Program-made: the position numbers and the translations under genes | Assembly (NCBI GenBank): GCA_963822485.1 | Contig: CAWGHW010000037.1 | Span: 62,001 to 126,000 of the forward strand | Length of the DNA stretch: 64,000 bases | Reading direction: 5' to 3' | From: DASUBV01 sp963822485 | GTDB lineage: Bacteria; Actinomycetota; Actinomycetes; Streptosporangiales; Streptosporangiaceae | The notes under the pieces: generated by a model | What the model was told of the DNA's origin: nothing | The model's input: the letters and a program-made list of their open reading frames with translations, nothing else | Databases searched by the model: none | Shown: positions 29,802 through 38,538 of the stretch, in pieces | Layout: every line of letters starts with the position of its first letter | How positions within the stretch are numbered: the first letter of the stretch is position 1

Positions 29802-30619
29802 GTGACTGAAGTCACCGTCGTCATCGGAGCCGGATCAATCGGCCAGGCAATCGCCCGCCGGCAAGCACGTCGTGCTGCCGACCTGCGGCGCGAGAACGCC
29901 GACGCCGCGGCCGAGGTAATGCGCGACGCCGGATACGACGTCAGCACCGAAACCGTCGATGTCTCCGCGCGCGAATCGGTCAGCGCGCTCGTCAAGAAGG
30001 CCACCGGCTCCGGCGACGTCACCGGCGTCATCCACGCCGCCGGCGTCTCCACCTAGCCAGGTCTCGCCGTCGACCATCCTCGCCGTCGACTTGTACGGCA
30101 CCGCACTCGTGCTCGAGGAATTCGGGAACGTCATCGCTCGCGGTGGATCCGGGGTGGTCATAGCCTCGCAGTCCGGGCATCGGCTGGGCGCGCTCACTGA
30201 GGAGCAGAACGCCGCGCTGGCCACCACCCCGGCCGACGACTTGCTGAAGCTTCCCATGCTCGCGCCCGACCTGGTGACCGACCCGCGACACGCCTACCAG
30301 CTGGCCAAGCGGCGGTAATTCGCTGCGCGTGATGGCCGAGGCCGTCCGGTGGGGCAGGCGCGGGGCCCGGATCAACACGATCAGCCCGGGCATCATCTTC
30401 ACTCCGCTGGCCCGGGACGAGCTAACCGGTCCTCGCGGCGAGGGATACCCCCGCATGATCGAGCTTTCGCCTGCCGGCCGCGGCGGAACCCCGGACGAGG
30501 TCGGGGCAGTTGGCGCGCTCCTCATGGGCCGCGATGGCGCGTTCATCACCGGCAGCGACCTTCTGATGGACGGCGGCGTAACGGCGTCATACTCCTACGG
30601 CGAGCTCGCCCCGCGATGA
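29802..30619 (+). pseudogene. Short-chain dehydrogenase remnant with several frameshifts
   Basis: The SDR sequence is recognisable across three frames: VIGAGSIGQAIARR and VIHAAGVS in the first, ILAVDLYGTALVLEEFG...VIASQSGHR...AYQLAKR in the second, and MAEAVRWGRRGARINTISPG...TGSDLLMDGG in the third. The shifts are near 30054 and 30312, each fixed by removing one base. Near residue 20 the cofactor loop also looks scrambled, since an AGKHVVL-like segment is readable only out of frame. The total is 3n+2. With three lesions this is probably a true pseudogene, although single-base errors recur across the window. It follows the aldo/keto reductase by 10 bp. Confidence 0.75.
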
Positions 30620-30698
30620 CACTCGCCCCGCGATGACATCGGTCTCCCGGTGCCGACCGCCGTCTGGCTCAGCCCACGGAGGCCAGGCTGTCCGGGCT

Positions 30699-30730
30699 GG
30701 AGCATGGCCGGGGCACCCCGGCCATGCTCC
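30699..30730. terminator. 15-bp perfect hairpin between convergent genes
   Basis: GGAGCATGGCCGGGG (30699-30713) pairs exactly with 30716-30730. It sits between the end of the SDR remnant and the end of the decayed gene at 30745, as expected for a shared terminator. Confidence 0.65.
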
Positions 30731-30744
30731 GTGCTCCTTCGTCC

Positions 30745-33288
30745 TTATTTAACGGGCTTGATGGCACAAGCAATCTCATCGTTTAGCGCGTCATAGGTGG
30801 TATCGAAGTAGCGGCTGTTGACGAAGCCGAGGATGTTTATCCCAAGCGGGCCTGCCCGCGCGGACGATGAAGGATTGAACAGCAGATCAGCGACGTTCCC
30901 TGGTGGAGTATCGGTTATCAGTATGTTCGGAAAACTGGAGAAGTAGAGGTTTGTTATCTCTGCTGATCCGTCAGATTTATAATACCCAATGATCCGCTTC
31001 TGGGCATTGCGCGGCATGCTCGCGAAGGGGAAAAAGCTGTGACCGTTGCAGTCCATCCCATTCGCGTCGGACGAGCCAAACCCGAGGAAGGCATAATTAT
31101 ACGCGTACGGTATAAGCTGCTCCGCGAACCACTGCCGGGTCGAGAGGATGATGGTGTTGAGGGAGGCCGAGCTGTTGTCGATCTTCCAGCCTTCCTTGTT
31201 CCGGTTCGCCCAGACGCCCCGGAGCTTTCCGTAGTCACTGAGGAACAGCTTCTCCATGCCGATGATGCTGTCGTCGGAGTCGATGAGCCGGATGTACATC
31301 TGGTCGGTCAGGGCGTCCGCCCGGACTTTGACATTATCGGCCAGGCTAGAGTCACCTTTGCCTCCGGCGAGTAGCGAGGCTACGCCGAGAGCTCCGGAAA
31401 TGCCAGCCGCAATTGCGTTGAAGGGCGGCGGGGCTGCGCCGCCGATCGACGCGATCTTAGCGAGGATCCCCAGGAAGAGGGGGACTTTCGTGTCTTCCGG
31501 CGGGGGCTGCAGTGCCTATACGAGGGTGTCGCCGAGGGTCTTCACGTCGATCCGGCCGCTCTGCAGGGCCGTGCCGAACGGAGCCCGCAGCGCCTTGAAA
31601 TAGGACTGCACCTGCGCGACTTCGACGAACTCCTGAACGAGCTGCTTTTGCACTTCCTCGTACTGGGCCTCGGTGAACGCCGTGGTCCCGGACGGGTACT
31701 TCAGGGCGCGCAGGCTGCCCGCGTCAGTACCCCAGTTGCTCGCTGCCACTTGAGTAATACAGCGGCCGGATATCGCAGACGTCAGTCCCGGATGGGCACA
31801 GCCGCAAGGTGTCACCGATATAGGTCTCGGCCGCCTGGAGCGGCGGTGCCGTGAACGGCGGGAACGCCACCGGAGTTTCGTACGTCATCTGGATGAGCTC
31901 GGTATTGATCCCGGCCGACGGGGCCGCCGGTCACCGGCTGGAAGCTGTAGTCGTGACCGCGGGCCAGCATGCCCGTGATCGGGCCTGGCTGGCCGACGTC
32001 GGAGCTAGCCTCCAGCGCGGCGCGCCCTAGGCCCCGGCCCCCGGCCAGCGAGTAGTCCGATTTCCCGTCCAGGTTGGTGAAGATGGTCCGCTGGCCGCCG
32101 AGGCTGCTGATGACGCTGGCTGCTCCCGCGTCTGTGCGGGGGTCCGCCGCCCAGCCGGGTGACTGGCCTTTCGGGCGGCCGATGCTCTGCACGAGGATCA
32201 GCGGATCCCTGCCGCTCGGGGTCCCGGGAGGGCAAATTGTGACTGCCGAACTCCGACATCGACCCTCAGCTGAACCGCGAACTGCTGCTGCTTCGCTGCG
32301 ATATCCGCCGCCGACTGAGGCCCGTTGGTGGGAAATACCTTGTCGGCGAGCATCTCCAGGGTCAGGCTGTCGAGGATCACGACCTGGAATCCGGCGGTGT
32401 ATCCCGCCGGGAGGCTGGCTGCGTACCGCTCAGTGCCCGCTTTGGTCTGCACCGTCATGGCATTGCTCGTGTCGGTGCGGCTGGCGCTCGTATCGAACGT
32501 CACCAGGTCCGGGCTCACGTAGTTGTACTCGATTAGTGGCCGAGTTGACCTGCAGGTAACCAGTGATGTTGCCGTTGTCAGGCGATCCCGACGGAGCAAA
32601 ATGGTTAAACTGGATGTCTATCCACGCGCTGCCCTCGGCACCTCCCGGGATGCCCACGATGGAGAACCGCTTACGGCGAAGATACAGCGTGAGTTTCACT
32701 GTCCACTGTCAAGGTGCCGCCAAGTGTCTTCACAAAGGCGGTGAACTCTCGGATCAGGACCGGGTCATCGGCCACGCCTGCCGTGCCGCTGACGACCATG
32801 AGGTAGCCGTCGGCTACGGCATACTCCTTTTCCAGGCTGGCCAGCTTCGCCAGCCCGTCTTGAGTGTTAGACACCGTCCCCGACTTCTCGACGCTGCGCG
32901 TGCTGCGGGAGATGACCGCGTAGTTGAAGCCGTCGCCATCGAGTGTCGGTGTCAGGCAGCCGGGCTGCCGTCGATGCGGATCGCGCCGCCGGGTTCGCTG
33001 GAGAGGGTCTGGAACGGGACGCCGATCGGCGGATCCGAGGGCCGGCCCGGCACCCGGGGACTGGCGAGCGTGGCGCCCAGGAAGGTGGCCGACAGGCCGG
33101 CCGCGGGCGGTCGTGCCGGCCAGGGCCGATGAGGCGGCGGTGACCGGGCCGGTCAGGGTGACCAGCGCGACGCCCAGCGAGAGCCACCGGCCGCGCCGCG
33201 CCCTGGTCCGCCCTGACCGGGCCGCACCATGCGCATCCTGCCCGCCGTTCGCGATAGCAGCGCCACGGTCGTGTGCCCTCATGTCCAT
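30745..33288 (-). pseudogene. Decayed gene for a large secreted protein, unknown family
   Basis: Starting at 33288, a basic N-terminus and hydrophobic stretch (WLSLGVALVTLTGPVTAASS) look like a signal peptide. Protein-like sequence then continues through all three frames: GVPFQTLSSEPGGAIRIDG; FNYAVISRSTRSVEK and DGYLMVVSGTAGVADDPV; FSIVGIPGGAEGSAWIDIQF; GYTAGFQVVILDSLTLEML; and ELIQMTYETPVAFPP. The last part runs from KALRAPFGTALQSG through an in-frame TAG near 31516 to the readable C-terminus (KLFLSDYGKLRGVWANRNKE, ending IACAIKPVK). At least six frame changes and one nonsense codon are present. The last 2 kb has visibly lower GC than its surroundings, suggesting acquisition. I do not recognise the family. 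Confidence 0.6.
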
Positions 33289-33531
33289 CCGCCCCTCGTC
33301 GGTCCCGGCGGTGATCCATCGGCCGGTAGGTGACAGATAGTAATCGAGTAATTACTCTTCGGAGTGCGGTGGCCTCACGACACGCAAGCGGCGTGCGAAG
33401 TCCCGTCCGCGCCGATGCCGACAGCGATGGGAGCCCGGCGGCCGACCCGAGGTCATGTGCCGGCAGTGCCGCAGTTATCCCAGACGTGTTCATGACGGGA
33501 TGGTGTGGCGTCCGGCCGGCGCCGGACGCTG

Positions 33532-34290
33532 TCAGACGCGGCTGGTCGCCGCCCATACGGTCGCGCTGATCTCGATGGGGCCCGCTGGCAGCAGGCGCCG
33601 GCACTGGTCCCGCAGCGCGGCCCGGCGATCGGGGGCGAGGGACGCCACATAGGCACCGGCGGGACCGACGCCCAGCGTGAACGGCTCCCACCATCGCTCG
33701 AAGTCGGCGTGGCGGACGCGGACGGTCAGGGTGGTGACCTGTGTCCCGCCCAGTCCGGCCTGGGCGAAGAGCGCGGCGAGATGACCTTCGCGGACGCCGG
33801 GAAGGTCCGACTCGTCGTCAGCCGCCGGATCCAGCTCGCGGACAGCGGACCAGAACTGGGCCAGCGGCCCGCGGCCGCCTGCGTGGTCCCATACGCAGGC
33901 CGCGACCACCCCGCCGGGCCGGGTCACCCGGCCCATCTCCCGCAAGCCCGTCACCGGGTCGGCCATGAAGTGAACGACCAGCTGCGCCATCGCAGCATCG
34001 AAGGCGCCATCAGGGAATGGCAGCCGCTCAGCCGCACCGAGCCGAACATCCACCTCGGGCAGGCGCTCCCGGACCGCGGCGGCAAACGACGCTGACGGCT
34101 CAACCGCGCTGACCGCATGAGCGCCTGCCCGGCTCACTAGCTCGGCCGTCAGGGCACCAGGCCCGCATCCCACATCCAGCACCCGCTGCCCGCGGCGAAC
34201 CCCGGCCAGATCAGCGAACCGCGCTGCGAGCGGCTCCGAGTACCGTCCCATGAAGCGCAGGTAGGCATCCGCGCCGACATTAAAGGTCAC
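33532..34290 (-). CDS. Class I SAM-dependent methyltransferase
   Basis: The 252-aa protein has SAM motif I VLDVGCGPGALT, the acidic motif II region (SAVEPSASF) and the post-motif GRVTRPGGVVAACVWD, as in UbiE/YcgJ-like small-molecule methyltransferases. I choose the GTG at 34290 (VTFNVGADAYLRFMGRYSEP), because the frame upstream to 34482 is low complexity and runs into the divergent promoter region. The substrate is unknown. It is divergent from the chloramphenicol-phosphotransferase-like gene. Confidence 0.88.
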   Translation of the reverse strand: MTFNVGADAYLRFMGRYSEPLAARFADLAGVRRGQRVLDVGCGPGALTAELVSRAGAHAVSAVEPSASFAAAVRERLPEVDVRLGAAERLPFPDGAFDAAMAQLVVHFMADPVTGLREMGRVTRPGGVVAACVWDHAGGRGPLAQFWSAVRELDPAADDESDLPGVREGHLAALFAQAGLGGTQVTTLTVRVRHADFERWWEPFTLGVGPAGAYVASLAPDRRAALRDQCRRLLPAGPIEISATVWAATSRV

Positions 34291-34416
34291 AGGGGCGAAC
34301 CTACCTGCCGCCGCCCCGGGGGCAGCGGGAAGCGTCCAGCGCCGCCCGGCCCGCCCGGCTGTTCCGCGCCGCCAGCCGACAATGGACCGGCGGGCCGGTG
34401 CTGGGATACTGATCAC

Positions 34417-34497
34417 ATGCAACTCGGGCTGACCACGCGGCGGCCGGGCGCCGGCCTGATGGTCGTCCCGGGCCGGTGCCACCGCGAGGTCTCATGA
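34417..34497 (+). CDS. 26-aa leader ORF overlapping the CPT-family gene
   Basis: The ATG at 34417 opens a 26-codon frame (begins MQLGLTTRRPGAG) whose TGA overlaps the ATG of the next gene (ATGA at 34494-34497). A possible -10 element (GATACT, 34405-34410) lies only six bases before it, so a leaderless transcript is conceivable. This could couple or regulate translation of the resistance-like kinase. It may also be chance, since no homologue is known to me. Confidence 0.35.
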   Translation: MQLGLTTRRPGAGLMVVPGRCHREVS

Positions 34498-35036
34498 CTC
34501 AGGTCATCGTGCTCAACGGCGGCTCCAGCTCGGGGAAGTCCTCGATCGCGCGGGCCTTGCAGGGCGTCCTTCCGGGGCTGTGGCTCACCTTCGGCACGGA
34601 TGTCCTGGCCGAGGCGCTGCCCGGCCGGGGGGACGATCCGCGGTCCGGGCTCGTGCTGGAGCCAGACGGCACCGTGACCGTGAAGCCGGAGTTCCGGGCC
34701 GTCGAGGAGATCTGGTACCAGGGCCTCGCGGTCATGGCCAGCCGCGGAGCATTCCTGATCCTGGACGAGGTGTTCCTGGCTGGCGGCGCGGGACAGCGGC
34801 GGCTGCGGGGCCTGCTGGGCGACGTGGACGTGCTGTGGGCCGGGGTGCACTGCGATCCGCTGGTGGCGGCCGGCCGCGAGGCGGGCCGCCCCGACCGGGT
34901 CCGGGGCATGGCGATGTCCCAGGCCGTCGCGGTGCATGCCGGTGTCGTCTACGACGTGGAGGTCGACACCACCGACTGCCCGGCTGTCGCCTGTGCCCGC
35001 CGGATCGCCGAGGCGGTCGCGCGCGACCAGTCCTAG
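34494..35036 (+). CDS. Chloramphenicol phosphotransferase-like (CPT family) kinase
   Basis: This 180-aa P-loop kinase has Walker A in NGGSSSGKSSIARAL and a lid/substrate region ILDEVFLAGG, AGVHCDPLVAAGREAGRPDR and AMSQAVAVHAGVVYD. This matches the CPT family, which phosphorylates chloramphenicol in the producer but has many relatives of unknown substrate. The ATG at 34494 starts on the first beta strand (MTQVIVLNGG). It overlaps the 26-codon leader. The APH-family kinase gene follows convergently, so the two are not one operon. Actual antibiotic resistance is not shown by the sequence. Confidence 0.88.
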   Translation: MTQVIVLNGGSSSGKSSIARALQGVLPGLWLTFGTDVLAEALPGRGDDPRSGLVLEPDGTVTVKPEFRAVEEIWYQGLAVMASRGAFLILDEVFLAGGAGQRRLRGLLGDVDVLWAGVHCDPLVAAGREAGRPDRVRGMAMSQAVAVHAGVVYDVEVDTTDCPAVACARRIAEAVARDQS

Positions 35037-35058
35037 CTCCGGGTGGCGCCGGGCCGGC

Positions 35059-35865
35059 CTAGCCTGGCTGGGCGAGGCGAGCGGTGATCGCCGGGGCCGC
35101 CTCGCGCAGCCACGCCTCGGCGCGCGGCAGCTCGTCCTTGGCGCCGTCCTCCCATAGCTTGCGGAACACCGGGTCCAGCTCGGCCGAGACGCGCGAATCC
35201 TCGTGATAGCGGCGTGCCATGTCGACGGCGAACGGTGCCAGCTCCGCGCGATGCCGCGCCGTCATGCCGTAGGCGTCCGCGAACACCGCGACCCGGTGCG
35301 GGATGTCGGCGCCGGTGAACGCGGGTGCCCGGTCCCGCGGATCGCGCAGCGGCGCCCAGTACCACAGCGCGTTGGCCAGGTCGTAGAGCCGGGTGGTCGG
35401 ATGAGCGATGTCGAAGTCGATCAGCGCGACCGGCAGCCCGTCGCGGAAGACCACGTTGCCCGGGTAGTAGTCGCAGTGGCTGACCAGCTCAGTCGGATGG
35501 GTGATCGGGCGTCCCGCGCTGGCCGGCGTCCCGCCCCAGACCGCACCGGGCGGCGGCACCCACCCGGCCGACGCCTCGTGCAGCGCACGGATCAGCCGGG
35601 CCAGGGCGACGAGCACGTCGTCGCCCGCCGTCTGCGGCGGCAGCGGGTTACGCGGCACGTCACCGGGGACGAACGACAGCATCTCGCGCCCCTGCTCGTC
35701 GACGCCCAGCGGCAGCGGCGCGCCGGTGAACCCGGCGTCGCGCAGGTGGGCCAGGTACGCCTGCACGGTCAGGCTGAACGGCCGCAGCGGGCGCCGCACC
35801 GTGTCCCCGATCCGCACGATCCCCTGGGTGACGCCGTCCCCGATCAGCAGCTCGCCTTCGCTCAC
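35059..35865 (-). CDS. Aminoglycoside phosphotransferase (APH)-family kinase
   Basis: The 268-aa protein has the Brenner motif HCDYYPGNVVFRDG with the catalytic Asp and the metal-binding IDFDIAHPTTRLYDL. This is the signature of APH/choline-kinase-like phosphotransferases that act on small molecules. The N-terminal nucleotide lobe is short, with GDTVRRPLRP and LSFVPGDVP. Its substrate is undefined and most relatives are not resistance enzymes. It is convergent with the CPT-like gene (22 bp) and divergent from the sigma factor gene (79 bp). Confidence 0.9.
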   Translation of the reverse strand: MSEGELLIGDGVTQGIVRIGDTVRRPLRPFSLTVQAYLAHLRDAGFTGAPLPLGVDEQGREMLSFVPGDVPRNPLPPQTAGDDVLVALARLIRALHEASAGWVPPPGAVWGGTPASAGRPITHPTELVSHCDYYPGNVVFRDGLPVALIDFDIAHPTTRLYDLANALWYWAPLRDPRDRAPAFTGADIPHRVAVFADAYGMTARHRAELAPFAVDMARRYHEDSRVSAELDPVFRKLWEDGAKDELPRAEAWLREAAPAITARLAQPG

Positions 35866-35944
35866 ACCGCGCCAGCCTAGCCTCCGCCCGCACCCGGCTC
35901 AGGTGCCAGGTAGTCCGCCGGCGCGGGCTGTGCGTTGATGGGGT

Positions 35945-36481
35945 GTGGGATCCCCGCGATCGGACTTCGCCGACTTCTACCGCAGCAGCAAGGATGAGTG
36001 CCTGCGCACGGTCCTGGGCTGCGTAGGTGATCTGGACACCGCTCAGGATCTGGTGGACGAGGCCTTTGCCCGGGCGTGCGCCTCATGGCTGAAGGTCAGC
36101 AGGCATCCCGCTCCGGCGGCGTGGGTGGTCCGCACCGCGCTGAATGTGAACATCTCCCGGTGGCGGCGCCGCCGCCGGGAAGTGGCGGTTGCCGACTTCG
36201 CCACGGTCGCCGACCTGCCCGCCGGCTTCGAGGCCAGCGACAGCCCGGTTGACCCGGCGATCATGGCGGCGCTGCTGCGGCTGCCGGCCCGGCAACGGCA
36301 GGTCGTTGCCCTGCGGCTGTTTCTCGACCTGGATACCGGCGGCACCGCGCAGGTGCTCGGGGTCGCGCCGAGCACGGTCAAGGCTCATCTGGCTCGCGCC
36401 CTCGCCGCGCTGCGCCATGACCTGCGCGATGACCTGCGCGATGACCTGGCCGTCCCTCGCGAGCAGGAGGCTCCCTCATGA
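35945..36481 (+). CDS. ECF RNA polymerase sigma factor
   Basis: This 178-aa sigma-70 family protein has region 2 at 1-75 (DLDTAQDLVDEAFARACASW) and region 4 at about 110-165, with the helix-turn-helix LGVAPSTVKAHLARALAAL. It directs RNA polymerase to a small regulon. A duplicated RDDL (RHDLRDDLRDDL) lies at the C-terminus, from a 15-bp direct repeat. The GTG at 35945 is the start. It overlaps the next gene (ATGA), and such pairs usually encode sigma and its membrane partner. Confidence 0.93.
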   Translation: MGSPRSDFADFYRSSKDECLRTVLGCVGDLDTAQDLVDEAFARACASWLKVSRHPAPAAWVVRTALNVNISRWRRRRREVAVADFATVADLPAGFEASDSPVDPAIMAALLRLPARQRQVVALRLFLDLDTGGTAQVLGVAPSTVKAHLARALAALRHDLRDDLRDDLAVPREQEAPS

Positions 36482-37485
36482 CCGACGACGATCTGATCAC
36501 CGCGCTGCGCGAGTCGTTCACCGAGGTTCACTCGGCCACGCCAGTGCAGCGGATTGTCATCCGCAGCCGCGTCGTGCGAGCCCGGCGGCGGGCCGCCAGC
36601 GCGACCGCCGCCCTGGCCGCGGCGGCGCTGGCCGCGGGGCTGCTGACCGCCGTTCGCGGCCCTGGCCCAGCCGAGCCGAACGCCGCCGCGGCCTACGTGC
36701 TGGAGCGCGCGGCCCGGGCGGTGGCCCCGCTGCGCTGCCCGGTGCCCCGCCCCGGGCAGTACATCGTCGTCACGTCGGTGAACTGGTGGATGACCGAGGA
36801 CGACCCGGGCAGCCGCCACCAGCTGGCGTGGCTCACCCTCGACCGCCGGCGGGTCTGGCAGTCAGCCGACGGGCGCAAACCCGAGGGAGCGTGGATCGAC
36901 TACCTCCGAATCCGGCGCCTGCCCTGGAGCCGCCCGGCACCCGCCACGGGACTCGGCGCGTCCTGGTCTTCGCTGCCTGCCCAGAGACGCCCTGGCGCGC
37001 CCCCGGTGCGCGGCACCTACGAGTTCCTGACCACGCTGCCCACTAACCCCGTCACGCTCCGGGCCTGGATCTACGGTCACCTAGACGGCGGGCAGCCTCC
37101 TGACGACCAGGCCTGGACCGACATCACTGACCTGCTCGGCGGCATGCTCGTGCCGCCCCGGCTCGCCGCCGCCCTGTTCAAGGTGGCCGCGACCATTCCC
37201 GGCGCCACCGTGAAGCCGCACGTCATCGACGCCGCGGGGCGGGCAGGCATCGCCGTCGCCCGGGTCGGCCAGGAATACCCCGAGGACAATGAGCTGATCT
37301 TCGACCCCCGCACCTACCGCCTGCTCGGCCAGCGCAGCACGCTGGCCGCCCCGGAAAAAGGCCTGGGCCCAGCCGGCACGGTCACCCTCTCCAGCGCTCA
37401 GCTCAGCGAGACCGTGGCCAGCCACCTCCCCCGCTTTCTCCATGGCTACCGGGTAGCTCCGAGCGTTCCGTCTCCCGCATGCTGA
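36478..37485 (+). CDS. CU044_5270-family protein, probable partner of the ECF sigma
   Basis: The 335-aa product has a short cytosolic N-terminus (MTDDDLITALRESFTEVH), one membrane helix at about 38-58 (ATAALAAAALAAGLLTAV) and an extracytoplasmic domain with the GQYIVVTS...RRVWQSADG pattern of CU044_5270 proteins. These lie beside ECF sigma genes and are thought to hold or signal to the sigma factor; the detailed role is unproven. Its ATG overlaps the sigma stop by 4 nt, so translation is coupled. Confidence 0.88.
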   Translation: MTDDDLITALRESFTEVHSATPVQRIVIRSRVVRARRRAASATAALAAAALAAGLLTAVRGPGPAEPNAAAAYVLERAARAVAPLRCPVPRPGQYIVVTSVNWWMTEDDPGSRHQLAWLTLDRRRVWQSADGRKPEGAWIDYLRIRRLPWSRPAPATGLGASWSSLPAQRRPGAPPVRGTYEFLTTLPTNPVTLRAWIYGHLDGGQPPDDQAWTDITDLLGGMLVPPRLAAALFKVAATIPGATVKPHVIDAAGRAGIAVARVGQEYPEDNELIFDPRTYRLLGQRSTLAAPEKGLGPAGTVTLSSAQLSETVASHLPRFLHGYRVAPSVPSPAC

Positions 37486-37528
37486 CGTGGTTCGTCCCGG
37501 CGCTGGACCGCGCCGCCGCCGCCGCGCG

Positions 37529-37853
37529 TCAGCCGGAGCTGCGCTGGAGCTGCCAGGCGGCCTGGAGGGCATCCTCGATGGCGCCCGCGCTGCCGCTGGT
37601 GAGGTCGGCCACGACCATCATGTGCTTGCTGTAGCGGGCCGGGACGCTGAACGTGTCGGGGAACTCGCCGCAGCAGCACGTCGCGGTAGTCGAAATCGGC
37701 GCGGATCACCACATGGTCGTCGTCGAGCTGGCGGGCGACCAGCCTCCCGTGGTAACGCCACTGGGCCAGGCCGTCCGCCGTGGTACGGCGCACGCCGGCC
37801 AGCGCCTCGGCCAGCCGGCCTACCTCGCCGATCTGCACCAGATCAGTAAACAC
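37529..37853 (-). CDS. Small conserved-looking protein, frameshifted, hypothetical
   Basis: From a GTG at 37853 the frame reads MFTDLVQIGEVGRLAEAL through DDDHVVIRADFDYRDVLL. After a shift near 37662 it continues EFPDTFSVPARYSKHMMVVADL to SSG and a stop at 37529. Deleting one G in CTGCGGCGAG gives LLREFPD and a 107-aa protein. The length is 3n+1. I do not recognise the family. It is convergent with the CU044 gene. Confidence 0.55.
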
Positions 37854-37912
37854 CCCGGCAGCGGAGCGCTGCGGCGCCCGACCGCATCACCGCTCTCTGG
37901 CATGCTGACGGC

Positions 37913-38290
37913 ATGCTCGGACGACTGCACCATGTCGTGCTCGACTGCCCCGACCCGGCGGCCCTGGCGGCGTTCTACTCCCGGCTGCTCGGGCAGCCGG
38001 TCACCTACCGCAGCGACGACTGGGTGGTCGTCGCCGCCAGCGACACGTCGTCCGGCCTGGCCTTTCAGCTCGCCCCTGACCACCGGCCGCCCACCTGGCC
38101 TGATCCCGCGGTCCCCCAGCAGTTCCACCTGGACGTCATGGTCGAGGACGTGGCCTCGGCCGGGCCCCGGGTACTGGCCCTCGGGGCCCGGAAGCTCGAC
38201 GGCGAGAACGTCTACGCGGACCCGGCCGGTCACCCGTTCTGCCTCATCCCCCGGCCCGGCTGGGCCCCGCCCATCCCGGCCGAGGGCTGA
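37913..38290 (+). CDS. VOC-family (glyoxalase/dioxygenase fold) protein
   Basis: The 125-aa protein shows two beta-alpha-beta-beta-beta units: RLHHVVLDCPDPAALAAFYS, and HLDVMVEDVASAGPRV with YADPAGHPFCLIPRP at the end. This is the short single-chain VOC form common in actinobacteria. Metal-ligand positions are partly present (His in LHHV, His in FHLDV), but the catalytic role is unknown. It is convergent with the GT2 operon, with a hairpin-rich spacer between. Confidence 0.88.
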   Translation: MLGRLHHVVLDCPDPAALAAFYSRLLGQPVTYRSDDWVVVAASDTSSGLAFQLAPDHRPPTWPDPAVPQQFHLDVMVEDVASAGPRVLALGARKLDGENVYADPAGHPFCLIPRPGWAPPIPAEG

Positions 38291-38327
38291 TTCGCCAGCC
38301 GACGACGGCCAGCGGGGTCAGCGGGGC

Positions 38328-38384
38328 GGCCCCTTTGTTAGTGCTAATGGAATAGGGATTCGATTAACAAATGACCAACGGGCC
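38328..38384. terminator. AT-rich bulged hairpin between convergent units
   Basis: TTTGTTA (38334-38340) pairs with TAACAAA (38365-38371), framed by GGCCC (38328-38332) and GGGCC (38380-38384). The position between two converging genes suggests a bidirectional terminator. Confidence 0.5.
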
Positions 38385-38388
38385 GGGC

Positions 38389-38538
38389 CTAGACCACCAG
38401 CAGGCGGATCACGACGATGATCGCCACGACGCCGAGCGCGATGAGCATCTTGACCGCGAGCCCGCGCTCGTAGCGGACGGCCTGATGGACCTCGGCGTCG
38501 TGCTGCTCCTGGGGGGTGAGCTGGTCCTGGGGGGTCAT
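38389..38538 (-). CDS. 49-aa single-helix membrane protein
   Basis: The ATG at 38538 overlaps the glycosyltransferase stop (ATGA). The product has a polar Gln-rich N-terminus (MTPQDQLTPQEQHDAEVHQ) and one hydrophobic helix to the end (MLIALGVVAIIVVIRLLVV). It is the last gene of the operon. By position it could be a small subunit of the membrane glycosyltransferase; this is inference. Confidence 0.75.
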   Translation of the reverse strand: MTPQDQLTPQEQHDAEVHQAVRYERGLAVKMLIALGVVAIIVVIRLLVV

